Assembly (NCBI GenBank): GCA_946811185.2
Contig: OX328096.1
Location: 64,688,845 to 64,752,844 of the forward strand
DNA length: 64,000 bases
Source: Hippopus hippopus
Lineage: Eukaryota > Mollusca > Bivalvia > Cardiida > Cardiidae
Direction: 5' to 3'
Positions within the stretch are counted from its first letter, which is position 1; each line of letters opens with the position of its first letter. The notes under the pieces were generated by a model. That model had not been told where the DNA came from. It saw only the letters and a program-made list of their open reading frames with translations, and searched no databases. Shown piece by piece: positions 8,688 through 18,856 of this stretch. Made by a program: the position numbers and the translations under genes.

Positions 8688-11600
8688 TTATATTTTACAA
8701 TGCCCCCAAGCTAATGTGTCAATCTTGTTTTCCAAAACAAACCTTTTATCATCACTTGATCCTAACGCTTTTTTGTTTAACTCTTCAGTATACATATTAT
8801 GACCCCTACTTCTTAAAACAACCATCTTTCTATACTGATCCTTTTCTGTAAGCAAACACTCTTTATAATTATCAAAATTTATCTCTTTCGTGATAACCGC
8901 TTTTTTAACACCTTTACATCTTTTATCTTCTTCACCATCTAAAGTTTTATAAGCATACATTTTTGCTCCTAAACCAACAAACTCAGTCATATTCCCACCA
9001 CCTAACTCATCTTTAAACTTTCCAACCACTCTTGCATTACAATTATTTTTTAAGAAATGATCTTTAGGATAATTGCTTGTATCAAACATTTCAAACACAT
9101 CTTTTTCCATATCCTTATACAAATTTTTAGTTTCTATTTCAAGAATAAAAATATCTGTATCAGTATAGCACAATCTAACCTTTTCACCATAATTAGCTTT
9201 AAATTAGTTATAATAAGTTTTTTGCATATGTGTTTTACTGATGTCTAAGATGCTTAATCCTGAGTAAATAGGTTTAATATATTTTAAATTAGTCCTTTTC
9301 ATGTGTGCCGCTGTTAGGTTTTCATCGAATATTGTTGTGTGGCTATAGTTTGGTTTTCTACCAATTTCCTATAACGATCCTCACTAGAAACCAGGTGTAT
9401 CGTTACTCTATTTCTCAGGTTTTCCATAGTCTTACCAAAGACTGAATTATTCATCAACTTAAAAAAATCTTTCTCAAAATTATTTTTAGCTGCTTTTCTT
9501 AGTTCAATGTTTGTATTAATGTATGGCTTAAGCCATGCGCTTTCCTCAAACTTAATGCCTCGATGTATTTTAGTAATCCTTAAACAACACATGTTTTTAA
9601 AGCTTCATGATGAATAACGTAATTCTTTTTATTATTTAAGTTTGGAATAAGTTTTTCTACTTTTTCTATCTTTAAACGTTCAGGTGCTAAAGGGAAATCA
9701 TTGTGTAAATCATGTAATTCTTTAGGATATTCTAAATCTACTTCTAATACACATGGGATTTTTTGCCAAATTTCTAATTCTTTATTTTTCATCCATTTAA
9801 AACCATGTGTAGGAAGAGGATGACTCATTGCCCAAGGATAAAGGCTGTTTGCATCTATATATAATAAGTATTTTGATGGTTTACTAGAATCATATAATTC
9901 ACCCATATCCTTATTATTTGCTTTTGCATATCTTTTACTACACATACTAACACCTCCTCTAATACCTGATTCTACCATCAAAAGCATATCAGGATCAGAT
10001 AAAAGCTCTAGGTTTACTTTTGTTATTTTCAATGCTGCATCCCAAGCTAAACCAGGAGCAGTATAATACCAACTAGGATCTAAACCATAGTTTTCACAAC
10101 AAACATCTCTAAAGTTTTCGAAAACATCTGCTAAAAGCAATACGTCTATTTTATTGTAAAGTTCTAAGTAATCCTTAAACGTTTTCATATTAAAAGCTTT
10201 CCAAACCTTTTGTGCATGAGCATAATCTTTATCTGTAATTCCTTCTTTGTTCAAACTCGAGTAAAATGCTTCTTTGGGCGGTAATTTCTCTTCTTTATCA
10301 AATGAATCTAGGTACTCATAAGGAAAAACTCCTTTTCTCCTAACCAAAGGTAGTTGTTCTTTAGTGAAATATTTTGATAAAATTCTTAATTGACTTTCCT
10401 CTAAGTTGCTTGAAAGTTTATCCAAACTAGAACTCATAAATTTAAAGCTATCAAGGAATCTAATCTTATGGTTTATATTTTCTCCTACCCAAATATCTTT
10501 ACTAAAACTAATATATTTCTCTTCATTATTTGGAATACAGTCAATCTTCCCATCAGATTTACCAAGACATTTAATAAAAAGATGAGCATCATATCCACTA
10601 AGATTATGAAGGTATACAGGTGTGAAGTTAGGATTTCTAGCTTTTAGGTTGCATTTATTATGTGCGGCGCCTCTATATTTACCTGTAAAATGACAATGAT
10701 CTCTTACTCTATAATCAACATGATTAAATTCTCCACCACAAATCCAACAGTGTGTTTGTTGTTTATATTTTATTTTTTCCTCTATTGTTATTTCAATAGG
10801 CTTTGGGTTTTGGTGGTACCGTTGATGAATTTCTTGTATATCACCCTTTAACTGGTTTATAAAAACTTCCTCAGCATTTTCTCCAACATAACTTATTTCT
10901 ATAGGTGCACACACAGCATCATCAAAACATTTTATAATATAATAAAAACTGCAAGGTATATGCTTTTGACGTTGTTTAGTATAACTTTTTTCTGGGTTTG
11001 GTTGACATGTGTGTATTGGTTCTAAAACATTTTCAAAATCAGCGTATGCAACAAAGGGAACACCGAGTTTTCTAGCGTGGTTTTCAAAAGCTAGCATGGT
11101 ACCTGGTTTTGGCATTTCTAAAGTAATAGGTTCATGTTCATTACAGTATTGTTTATGTTTTTCCAAAAGTTCTTTACTACCGAAATGATTCATGCATCGT
11201 TTGCAATATTCCATACCACCATTGTTACTTACTTGTTTTCTCATTAAACTACTAAATTTTTTTATGAGGGCATAGTGCATGCTTTCCTCATTTTTAGTAA
11301 AAAGAAGATCAACATGTTTACTTTTTTCATCTTTTGTAATTCTTAAAGGATAAAATTTACAATCGTTGGTATACCCATACACGTTTACACTAATTTCTGA
11401 ATTTTGTTCCTCAAACTTATCTATATCTTTAAACAAAACAGGATACTTTATTCCCTCCATATTCACACTACTTTCCTTCGTTTGCAAATCCTTGTCAACT
11501 CTCTCTTGGTGGTTGTCTTTAAGGTTTAATGCTCTTAAAATACTCCATAAAAAGCATTTGTCATCTTTATTTTTCATATTGATAACTGCTTTTTTGTTAG

Positions 11601-12246
11601 CAATCCGTTTTGGCAAAGGTAAGTGACTATTAGCTCTTAAAGGAGCATAAGCAGCTGTATGTAATTCTAACCGAACTATACTTCCAAATGTCCAACCACT
11701 ACCTTCTCTTTGAAAATTAGCTAAATTTTCTAAAACTTCTTCTATCATTCTACTTAACAAATCCTCTATTTCTCCTCTGTTTAAATTTAAATGTTGGTTA
11801 CTATGGAAAGCGCGTTCAACAGGACCTTGGTCAATATTTGTCATTAACCATAATTTACACCCAAGTACAAGTTTTACCTTTGTTTGTAAATTATTTTGAA
11901 GAGTACTTATAAGAGACATCCACGTTTCTGCGAAAAATGTTTGTGGGTCATAGCCTTCTCTACCCTCTATAACATGTTGTCTAGCATACCCTCTAAATGC
12001 GGATTGAGAAGCTCTAATCTCAAACGGTTGCCTTGGAGGGTAATTTTGTCTAACATGTTCAACAATTTCATCTAATACTTGTGGTATTTGTGTTGTCTAA
12101 ACATTACCGGTTAGCCAATTAGTAAAATCATTTATTCCTGTTTGTATGAAATCTGGTACGACAGCTGAGGCTAGTCGTCTTGCTCCTGAGTAAACATTAG
12201 ACGCAAGGCGTCTACCCATGTTTGTAAATCTGTTAAACAAACTCAT
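8688..12246 (-). pseudogene. polB: Protein-primed family B DNA polymerase (PolB), broken
   Basis: This enzyme would replicate the element using a terminal protein as primer. The start ATG at 12246 follows TTATATAAAA. Lesions: in-frame TAG at 12097-12099, frameshift with small loss near 9580-9595, frameshift near 9350-9362 and in-frame TAA at 9204-9206. The frame 11919-9580 holds a Cys/His cluster (CKRC, HKQYC), exonuclease motif I (YADFEN), an inserted endonuclease-VII-like Cys/His finger (CWIC, DHCH, NKCN), exonuclease II (HNLSGYDAHLF), exonuclease III (YNKIDVLLLADVF), a GIRGG motif and polymerase motif A (DANSLYP). Motif B ([10 protein letters not shown]) is in 9592-9314 and motif C (YTDTD) in 9173-8688. 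About 1,190 codons in total fits Polinton PolB. The N-terminal ~110 codons before 11919 are basic and conserved-looking. Confidence 0.95.
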
Positions 12247-12335
12247 TTTTATATAACAGATATAATTACTTAAACAATTACAATTTTTTTATTTGTTTCA
12301 AAAAATTTTATTATAACAATAATGTCATAATAAAA

Positions 12336-12683
12336 TTACTGTATACAAATTTTATATTTATTTTTCCAAACCTTTCCATTCCAGTTCATAATTGTTTGAG
12401 GACAATGATCTATAAATTTACCCGCCTTATAAATTGATGGAAAGGTTTTTATTTCACCAGTTTCAACATCCTCTAAGCTAACCTCTTTAGGATTATGCAT
12501 AATAGTTTTTAATCTATCAAACCTAGGGTCCTTACTTCTTTCTTTTTTAGGCAACATGGGAGACTCCTCTGGTAACAAACCATGTTCTTTCACCAACTTA
12601 ACTAACCGCTCTTTATCCCAGTAAGAGCAGAAATTTATATTATTCTCTTTGAGAATTTTCTTTAAATCTGTAGTCTTTATCAT
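12336..12683 (-). CDS. Small protein with SAP-like and NUMOD1-like segments
   Basis: 115 aa from ATG 12683, chosen over an upstream in-frame ATG because TTATATAAAA abuts it as at other genes of this block. Residues ~4-37 (TDLKKILKENNI and WDKERLVKLVKEHGLLPE) look like a SAP-type DNA-binding helix-extended loop-helix. Residues ~70-113 (ETGEIKTFPSIYKAGKF, TIMNWNGKVWKNKYKI) resemble the NUMOD1-type helix-turn-helix found attached to homing endonucleases, here without any nuclease domain. A DNA-binding role is likely. It is intact and lies between the polymerase and the capsid gene. Confidence 0.65.
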   Translation of the reverse strand: MIKTTDLKKILKENNINFCSYWDKERLVKLVKEHGLLPEESPMLPKKERSKDPRFDRLKTIMHNPKEVSLEDVETGEIKTFPSIYKAGKFIDHCPQTIMNWNGKVWKNKYKICIQ

Positions 12684-12705
12684 TTTTATATAAGAAAGAA
12701 ATATC

Positions 12706-13992
12706 TTAATACACCACACTCATTTTATTTCCATCAGACTGGAAGTTAATTAGCTTATCACTAATAACAACAGCATATGCCTCTGTGTTTGCATGTACAT
12801 TTTCACTAAAATTTACCTTGATATGGATATCGTTGACTGAGTATTTCAATCTCTCACTCTGTTTGGAAACGTCAAACACAAACAAAGGATAAAGGGTTTT
12901 GTAATCTGGGGTAGTAATGTTAGGGTTTGACACCATTTCATCCATGCTATAAAACTTAGATCTAAATAGAGCAGCATCACCGTACACTCTACTAAATTGA
13001 TGCGCAACGAATGAAAGATTATAGTCAACCGCAGGATATCTAACAGTATTTAACGTAACATAGATATTGTTAACGTTTACATGATTAAATGTTGCTGGAT
13101 TTTGCTGTTGATCACCACTTTTACCAGTCTGAAAACCAACAATGATAAAACGTGGCACCTCAGGTGATGATTTGGTAGAAAGTCTTCAGGTAAATGATGT
13201 TGTTTGAGGAACTGCAATAGAATCACACTGTCCCATTCTATATCCAACCGGTAATTTTTCTTTTTTCTCGATAATGTTATAAAGTACCATCTTCTCTCCA
13301 TCTGCAGGTAACACGTGTGGCATAAACCAAGATACTTTAATTAAATTAATTCTACCATCAGCAGGAGCAGCACCATCTTGAAAGATTGCATCATTATCAT
13401 CATTTCTTGTTAAGGTGAGAGTTTGCTTCATTCCATACAATATTCTATTGTAATCATCACAAAAACCAAATATATGTTTTAATGGAACTCTAAAGCTAAA
13501 GGTGCCTCTTGGAAGAGCATCCCTAATAATATACCTTCTTCTCACTTCAAAACCAGTGTTTCCAACAGCTGCAGCATCTGTTGTATCCTTATACCACAAT
13601 TGGTTTAACCCTTGTGATTTTGAGAAGTCATCCGGGTATTTTAACAACCCAAGCATTGTAGTAGCCTGACCAGGATTCAATATGGATTCAATCTCCATAC
13701 CTGAAAGTTGATACTTAATATTTTTAAAAAGATACATGAGACCATTGTTTGTTAAAGAAATATTGGTGTTTGCATCGTAAACTGCTCCATTATCACTTCT
13801 TACTAATTCATCTATAATAAGCAAATAACTCTCACTAGGATGTGTAAAAATATCTTGAGTTTCAATGTTAATCCTAATTTCTCCTCCAGAGTTGTTGAGA
13901 TGTGTACCTGTGATCGGTTCATACTCATGGTGTTCATACTCATCAATACTGGTATCTTTTAAAATTGGTTCGGTTAATTTTAAAATGTCCAT
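12706..13992 (-). pseudogene. MCP: Major capsid protein (double jelly roll), one in-frame stop
   Basis: The product would form the hexon-like trimers of the virion shell. The frame runs from ATG 13992 to TAA at 12706, 428 codons, interrupted only by TGA at 13186-13188, in the same frame on both sides. Recognition rests on overall likeness to Polinton capsid proteins: beta-rich, with SFRVPLKHIFGFCDDY and YNRILYGMKQTLTLTRNDD in the first half and a second beta-rich half. It is followed by the polymerase side and preceded by small virion genes, the usual Polinton neighbourhood. The downstream half appears to initiate at a GTG in a naive scan, which is not meaningful. Confidence 0.88.
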
Positions 13993-14040
13993 TTTATTAT
14001 TGCAATTATAATTTTTAAATAGAAATTATAATTGTATACT

Positions 14041-14394
14041 TTACTCTAACCAAAGCTGAGCGGTAGACTTATTTTCATTATTAATAAACACACCTTTAAG
14101 CTTAATGCTTTTTGCAGTATCTATTCTAGTTTTAGAATAAACTCTATTACCGTATACAAGTGTTATTTGGGGTATTTCCAACCGTTGTAAACATTCATTC
14201 ACCTTTTCCTCAATCTCTTTCATTTCAATTACCTTTTCAGGAGATAACTTCACAGTAGCTTTTTTATAACCATATTCTGTGTTATTAGTTTCAAGGATTT
14301 CACAATCTTCTAGTTTTAGCAATGCACCTACTATAGTAATAGAACTAGAATTGTGTTTTTCATAATATACACGATTAAATTTTAATTCCAACAT
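14041..14394 (-). CDS. Unknown 117-aa protein
   Basis: Intact frame directly upstream of the capsid gene (gap 48 bp). It is not recognised. The composition is mixed, with a beta-rich start (MLELKFNRVYY, SSITIVGALLKLEDCEI), a central charged helix (EKVIEMKEIEEKVNECLQRL) and a beta-rich end. No motif, signal peptide or membrane segment is seen. Its place among structural genes suggests a virion or assembly component, by inference. Confidence 0.65.
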   Translation of the reverse strand: MLELKFNRVYYEKHNSSSITIVGALLKLEDCEILETNNTEYGYKKATVKLSPEKVIEMKEIEEKVNECLQRLEIPQITLVYGNRVYSKTRIDTAKSIKLKGVFINNENKSTAQLWLE

Positions 14395-14438
14395 TTTCTT
14401 TTTTAAGTAATGTTCTTTTCCTTATTTTTATTTTTTCT

Positions 14439-14835
14439 TCATACTACTTTAATACCTGCTCCACTGTTTAATTTTTTAACTAAATCTTGAATAGCAATAG
14501 CACTTCCTTCTATTAAGGTATTAATGTCTTGCGTTTTAGGTGTATTAACAGGTTTTGGTGGCGCGCTATATTTTTGTAAAATTTTCTTTGATTTTGGTGT
14601 CAAAGCTTTTGTAACCAATTTTTTCCGTTTCTACAGCTGCACTTTTTCCAACTTCTAAAGCTTTCTTTGCTCCTTCCTTTGCTACACTCTTTCCCACATC
14701 AAGGGCAGAAGATGCAATTTGTTTAGCTGCACTACTTGTAAAAAGCTTCGCTAAAAAGTTAGCAATGCTATCAAAGATTCCAGAACCACCGTATGAATAC
14801 CTTCTTTTAAATCCGTGTTTCTTATTGATAATCAT
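14439..14835 (-). pseudogene. Small alanine-rich virion-type protein, frameshifted
   Basis: The start ATG 14835 follows ACTATAAAA and lies 2 bp beyond the stop of the preceding gene. The N-terminus is basic (KKHGFKRRYSYGGSGIF), with a Gly-Gly stretch that resembles an adenovirus-type protease site. An amphipathic Ala/Lys-rich region follows (residues ~30-75). The frame shifts at the T run 14619-14624, after which the other frame continues to a stop at 14439 with a Pro-rich and helical end. This resembles small core or membrane-lytic proteins of adenovirus-like virions in layout only. The shift is at a homopolymer, so an assembly error is possible. Confidence 0.65.
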
Positions 14836-14837
14836 TT

Positions 14838-15755
14838 TTATAGTATAGACATTAAATTTTTATAAGCGTTTGTATTTAAAACACCTTGTCTTTTTAATTC
14901 ATCACAAATGCTCACTAACTCGTTTCTTACACCTGTGTTACCTGCTTCTTTACTTGCCACCAACAGGTCTAACCTTTTTATTAATGCGTTAGGGTCACAC
15001 GGGATAACAATTGCTTCTCCAAAGTATCTATCACTATCTCAAAGTTTGGAAAGAAGGTTTCTCCATTTATATGATTTACCAGCTTTCGGAGCTCTAGATT
15101 TTGGGTCATTATTACGATAGATGGTATTGCTGTTTATCATTATCTCCTCTTAATTTTTTAAATCCTTATCATTATAAATATTTTTGTCTGGTTTTCTAGA
15201 TACAATTAATTCCCATAAACCAGGTGTACCTTCATAATAATCATCACCAACTAAAAGATCATTGTCTAAGATGCTGACTGGTGTGTTACCAATATAAAAT
15301 ACACCATCTTTGTCATATAACCCGTACGTTGTATCAGTATCATGCACCGGAGAAGTAAACATTCTTAGGTACTTCTCTGCGAGTGGTCCAACAAAAATTG
15401 GATAGTAATCTTCTTCTTCCTGTAGTTTTTGATATCGTTTAATCTGTTCAATTTCTTCATCTGTTAGTCCTTCTGGTTTTTCGTAAGCTTTGATAGATGG
15501 AAATGCTGGAAAAGTAATAGCTTCTGGTAATTTCTCTACACCTTCTTTAATAGGTTTAAGCCCTTCTGTAATCTCCTTTGTTGTAGCTTTTTGTGTTTCT
15601 GTAATAGGTTTAAAAAACTTTGAAAGATCTGTTTGAAGTTGTCGTTCACCTGTTCTCTCTGCTAGTAGATTATCCCGAATCCTCTTTTTTGTTTCAAGAT
15701 AATCCTTTACAATTAAGTCCCTTTTTGCAGGATCAGTGATTTTTAAAAAAGACAT
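14838..15755 (-). pseudogene. Conserved Polinton structural-block gene with two in-frame stops
   Basis: The frame starts at ATG 15755 and runs 201 codons to TAA 15150-15152. The same frame goes on with plausible protein, passes TGA 15039-15041 and ends at TAA 14838-14840, just before the next ATG. The N-terminal 70 residues are a charged helix (ETKKRIRDNLLAERTGE). The middle has a Tyr/Asp-rich segment, then TPGLWELIVSRKP, which I associate with a widespread Polinton protein of unknown role. The read-through part has the helical segment NTGVRNELVSICDELKRQG. That the tail still reads as protein argues that both stops are recent. Confidence 0.7.
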
Positions 15756-15865
15756 TTTTTAAATTACTGAAATAATTTTTTATCCCAGTTTTTATCCCAG
15801 TTTTTATCATAGTTTTTTAACGCGTTTCATAACTCAAACTGCATGAAAACTTTATTATTGGTTTT

Positions 15866-16549
15866 TTAATATCCAAGCGGCCCACCGTGATTTTTCTCAA
15901 CCAACCTCCGAAAGGACTCCCTTTGCTCACGCCTCCCTCTATCGATTAAACTTTCTTCATTTTCAGTAGATATCTTTTTCTTAGTCTTTGTTCTTATTTC
16001 ATCCTTCATCTTCTTATACTTCTCTAGTTCTTCCATGATAAGTTTAAACTCTTCATCTGATATACAATCGTCAACTAAAGCTTTAGATATATGTGAAACA
16101 ATTGTATCAAGCTTAGCATCAGCTATCATTCTAATCTTTTGATGTTTTTCTCCCTTTGTTTTTGAATTTCTTACTGCATATTTACCTACCAGTGAAAGAA
16201 GCCCGGTTGCCGCAGCTGTTGCTTCTAATGCTATGGCAGCTGGAATAGCTACAATAGTAGATAACAACCCAATTCCTCCAACTCCACCAGCCATAGTAAT
16301 AGTAATGAGAACCGTATCAATATTATCAACAATTCTTGCGACTCTAAAATATTTCTTAGCTAAAGCTTCTCTTTTTTGAATTTCGTTCTCAAGAAACTTT
16401 TGTACTTCGGATATCTTCTGTAAACGGTAAGAATGCCCTTTGTCATCCCCTATTGTGCGCATCTCAATAGGTGGAGCGCTTGCAGTATTTCTTTCTTTAG
16501 GTAGTGAAGGATAAACTTTATTAGGATGTTCTTGATCTGTATCTGCCAT
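15866..16549 (-). CDS. Two-segment hydrophobic protein of the Polinton structural block
   Basis: 227 aa, intact, ATG preceded by TTTTAATAAAAA. The N-terminus is disordered, then a helical stretch (RLQKISEVQKFLENE), then a Gly/Ala-rich hydrophobic region at ~76-121 (MAGGVGGIGLLSTIVAIPAA and following) that could form two membrane segments. A long charged helical tail ends in a basic segment. I have seen this arrangement in other Polintons, where its role is not established. A virion membrane or minor-capsid role is only a guess. Between it and the next gene, 15778-15815, three TTTTATCCCAG-like repeats are seen. Confidence 0.7.
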   Translation of the reverse strand: MADTDQEHPNKVYPSLPKERNTASAPPIEMRTIGDDKGHSYRLQKISEVQKFLENEIQKREALAKKYFRVARIVDNIDTVLITITMAGGVGGIGLLSTIVAIPAAIALEATAAATGLLSLVGKYAVRNSKTKGEKHQKIRMIADAKLDTIVSHISKALVDDCISDEEFKLIMEELEKYKKMKDEIRTKTKKKISTENEESLIDRGRREQRESFRRLVEKNHGGPLGY

Positions 16550-16576
16550 TTTTTATTAAAATGATAATTTTTTATA

Positions 16577-16956
16577 TCAAGATTGTAGATACTTTAGATA
16601 GCAAAATAACTCACCCTCAGGTATTTTAATTGGTTTTTGTGAGAAATTATAAATGTAGACTAAGATATCATTAGTCTCATTATCTAGATGTATTCCATTA
16701 AGAATGGTTAAACTATCTTTCCATTTATTACTAACAGATGCTACTACAACTCCTCGTGTAGTTATATAACCAAATCCTAACGAAAGTCTCATACCATCAC
16801 GAGGAGGAATTTTGATATCTACTTGTGAGTACATTTTCCACTTTAGAGGATCTTGCTTTAAGGGAGGATATCTTACTCCATCTAAATGAGGTTTCCAAAA
16901 TATAGTTTTATGTTGATTAGTAATATTAGGTTTTATACCAAATTTGTGTACATTAA
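16577..16956 (-). pseudogene. dUTPase-like fold protein, copy 1, start lost
   Basis: The conserved frame covers 16577 to about 16956. The only internal ATG (16834) would remove the first strands, which still read as protein upstream (KPHLDGVRYPPL). An ATG at 16953 is out of frame, so a small indel near the start is likely. The sequence pattern (YSQVDIKIPPRDGMRLSLGF, then ILNGIHLD, then ILVYIYNFS, then IKIPEGELFCYL) parallels the neighbour at 17009-17410 and the strand order of trimeric dUTPases, without a clear active-site set. It may be a structural domain rather than an enzyme. Confidence 0.55.
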
Positions 16957-17008
16957 TCTTTTATTTTTGTTATAAATAATATGTAAATATTATTTGTAAC
17001 ATTACACA

Positions 17009-17410
17009 TTAGAACCATCTGTCATCATACCAACCATCATCACATACAACGTAAAATAATGGTTCATTTTTTGCAATAGTAATCTTTTCATCAGAATTAT
17101 TACTTTTTATTAGTACTAATATATCTTCAGTCCCTGAAGGGTTATGGTCACTCTTGTGCATTAAACCTCGTAAAACTAAAGTATTATTAAGTAAAGCTTT
17201 AACATCTCTATGAAATTTTGAAATATAACCAAGGCCAAGCTGCAACCTTAAAGTTTCTTTAGGTTCTAGTACTATTTCATGTTGTGAATATACCTCCCAT
17301 AAATTATCTGTAATTTGTATAGGTGGATGTTCTAAATTTTTAAAAGGAAGCCATAGTACTTCCTTAAATTTTTCATTTATTTTGTAATTAAATCTACTTT
17401 TACATAACAT
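17009..17410 (-). CDS. dUTPase-like fold protein, copy 2
   Basis: 133 aa, intact. The pattern YSQHEIVLEPKETLRLQLGL, then LVLRGLMHK, then GTEDILVLIKSNN, then ITIAKNEPLFYVV matches the strand rhythm of dUTPase-type beta barrels and aligns with the product of 16577-16956 along its whole length. The catalytic Ser-Gly-rich and Asp motifs of true dUTPases are not evident. The C-terminus is unusual, with an Asp/Trp/Tyr-rich tail (DDGWYDDRWF). Neighbouring paralogues suggest tandem duplication. Confidence 0.55.
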   Translation of the reverse strand: MLCKSRFNYKINEKFKEVLWLPFKNLEHPPIQITDNLWEVYSQHEIVLEPKETLRLQLGLGYISKFHRDVKALLNNTLVLRGLMHKSDHNPSGTEDILVLIKSNNSDEKITIAKNEPLFYVVCDDGWYDDRWF

Positions 17411-17448
17411 TTTTTTAATTACTATTATTTTTTTTATATTAATATTTT

Positions 17449-18033
17449 TTATAAGATAGCTCCTAAGATAGGTATATTAGCAAATGGACTATTAGGCCCA
17501 AGCAAAAGCCCTTTTCCGTCATACATTTTTCCTCCTTGCTTTAAATACAAACCATCACCAGCAGACTCTAATCCTTTACCTTTTTATGGTTTTAAGTATA
17601 ATCCAGAACCATCAGTTTCCACTTGACAAACACATCCTCCTTTTTTAAGATAGAGACCTGACCCCATTGCTTTTTGTACTCCTGTTTGGGCTAATCCAGA
17701 GAGAGCACCAACACCTAAAGCCGGTAAAACAGTTCTTGCTAACATTGGCAAAGCTCGAGCAGCTAACCCAGCTAACATTCCAAGAAAACCTCCCTCTATT
17801 TTCATATTATGTTTAAGTTGTTTCGCAGACATTTTAATAGTTATACCCTTACCACTCTCATAAGCTTTAGCTATTTTCTTTGCTTGTGAAGTGGTTAATG
17901 CTAAAATATCATTACCTTGTAAATCTTCATGACCTAAACGGATACTTACTGGGCAACCAGCTTTAACAGCATGTTGAAGCTTTTCCTTTTGCCCTTCAGA
18001 TATATTTACTTTAACATTAGTGTAATTTGTCAT
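17449..18033 (-). pseudogene. PX-type virion core protein with premature stop
   Basis: ATG 18033 follows TTATATATAAAA. The frame is open to TAA 17584-17586; the same frame then reads on to TAA 17449-17451 with a family-like tail (KGLLLGPNSPF). The N-terminal 80 residues hold two short repeats around VKVNISEGQKEKLQHAVKAG and ITIKMSAKQLKH. A hydrophobic Ala/Leu/Gly region follows at 83-115 (EGGFLGMLAGLA start). Then come repeated GLYLKK/GLYLKP motifs, a third after the stop. Gly-rich sites at EGGF and GSGL look like adenovirus-type protease sites. Polintons commonly carry this protein, compared with adenovirus core or lytic proteins. Confidence 0.75.
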
Positions 18034-18058
18034 TTTTATATATAATTCCTTTTTTATT

Positions 18059-18832
18059 TTATCTCGCTTCTCTAATATGAAATCTAATTGTTAAATTTTC
18101 ACCTCTAAGATTTAGTGAATTACCATCTTGATCCGTAATATTTACCTCTAAGTTATGTATTTCATGTAATGTTATTGGTAAGTATACTAAATTAAGTGGC
18201 GATTCAATTATCTTATATCCAGGTGCAACATCTGGGAAAAAAGAGTAAATAGTGTTTTTTGTTGAACCATTTACATAACTTCCTGAAATAATATCTGTGT
18301 TAACAAGCAAACTATTTATACTAAGAATGTTCACTACATTCTCTGACTCGTAAAATCCTTGTGTATATTTAGCGTGAGTAAATCCTAATACTTTGGCAAT
18401 AGAGTTTGGTTGATTAAAATCTACTTGATAACCATCTTCTAGAGTAAGAACAGACTTTAAGGTATTGGTGTTTGCAGAAATGTTAATATAATACTCTTCA
18501 TTAACTTCATCGTAATGACCCTTTTTTCTCATTTCCTGGTGAATGGTATCATTAATGTCAACAAGGTCGTAACTTCCTTCAGGTATTCTTATTTTAATCC
18601 ATGTGGTGCCATTGTCTGGAGAATAAACGAATATGTTGTTTGTTGCATCAATGTTTGGAAAAGAGTAGTAAGTTTCAAGGTTTACTAAAGCTATTTCATA
18701 TACTTTATCCTTTTCCAGCTGAATAGGAGGATTAAACCTTGTTCTAAAGCGTGTTTTGTTGTCGCTTACTGTAATTTGGAATGATATTTTGTGTTCCGTA
18801 TTTTTTACAATTTGTTCTAAAAGTTTTTCCAT
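18059..18832 (-). CDS. mCP: Minor capsid (penton) protein, single jelly roll
   Basis: 257 aa, intact. It would build the pentameric vertices of the capsid. Beta-rich throughout, with the family-typical YEIALVNLETYYSFPNI near residue 45, VDFNQPNSIAKVLGF in the middle, a YSFFPDVAPGYKI stretch and the C-terminal LNLRGENLTIRFHIREA. It is next to the packaging ATPase gene, as in most Polintons. The length is usual for the family. Confidence 0.88.
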   Translation of the reverse strand: MEKLLEQIVKNTEHKISFQITVSDNKTRFRTRFNPPIQLEKDKVYEIALVNLETYYSFPNIDATNNIFVYSPDNGTTWIKIRIPEGSYDLVDINDTIHQEMRKKGHYDEVNEEYYINISANTNTLKSVLTLEDGYQVDFNQPNSIAKVLGFTHAKYTQGFYESENVVNILSINSLLVNTDIISGSYVNGSTKNTIYSFFPDVAPGYKIIESPLNLVYLPITLHEIHNLEVNITDQDGNSLNLRGENLTIRFHIREAR

Positions 18833-18856
18833 TTTTTAAAAAAGCAAAATTATTTT

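Noticed and set aside
8688..9173. Separate small gene with a YTDTD motif
   Set aside because: It is the C-terminal part of the broken polymerase; the apparent start is a TTG codon inside motif C context.
13186..13188. TGA in the capsid gene as selenocysteine
   Set aside because: No selenocysteine-insertion structure or family precedent; likely a nonsense change of a sense codon.
12097..17586. In-frame stops in the Polinton as readthrough or a changed genetic code
   Set aside because: TAG, TGA and TAA all occur, frameshifts accompany them, and intact genes of the element end normally; decay is simpler.
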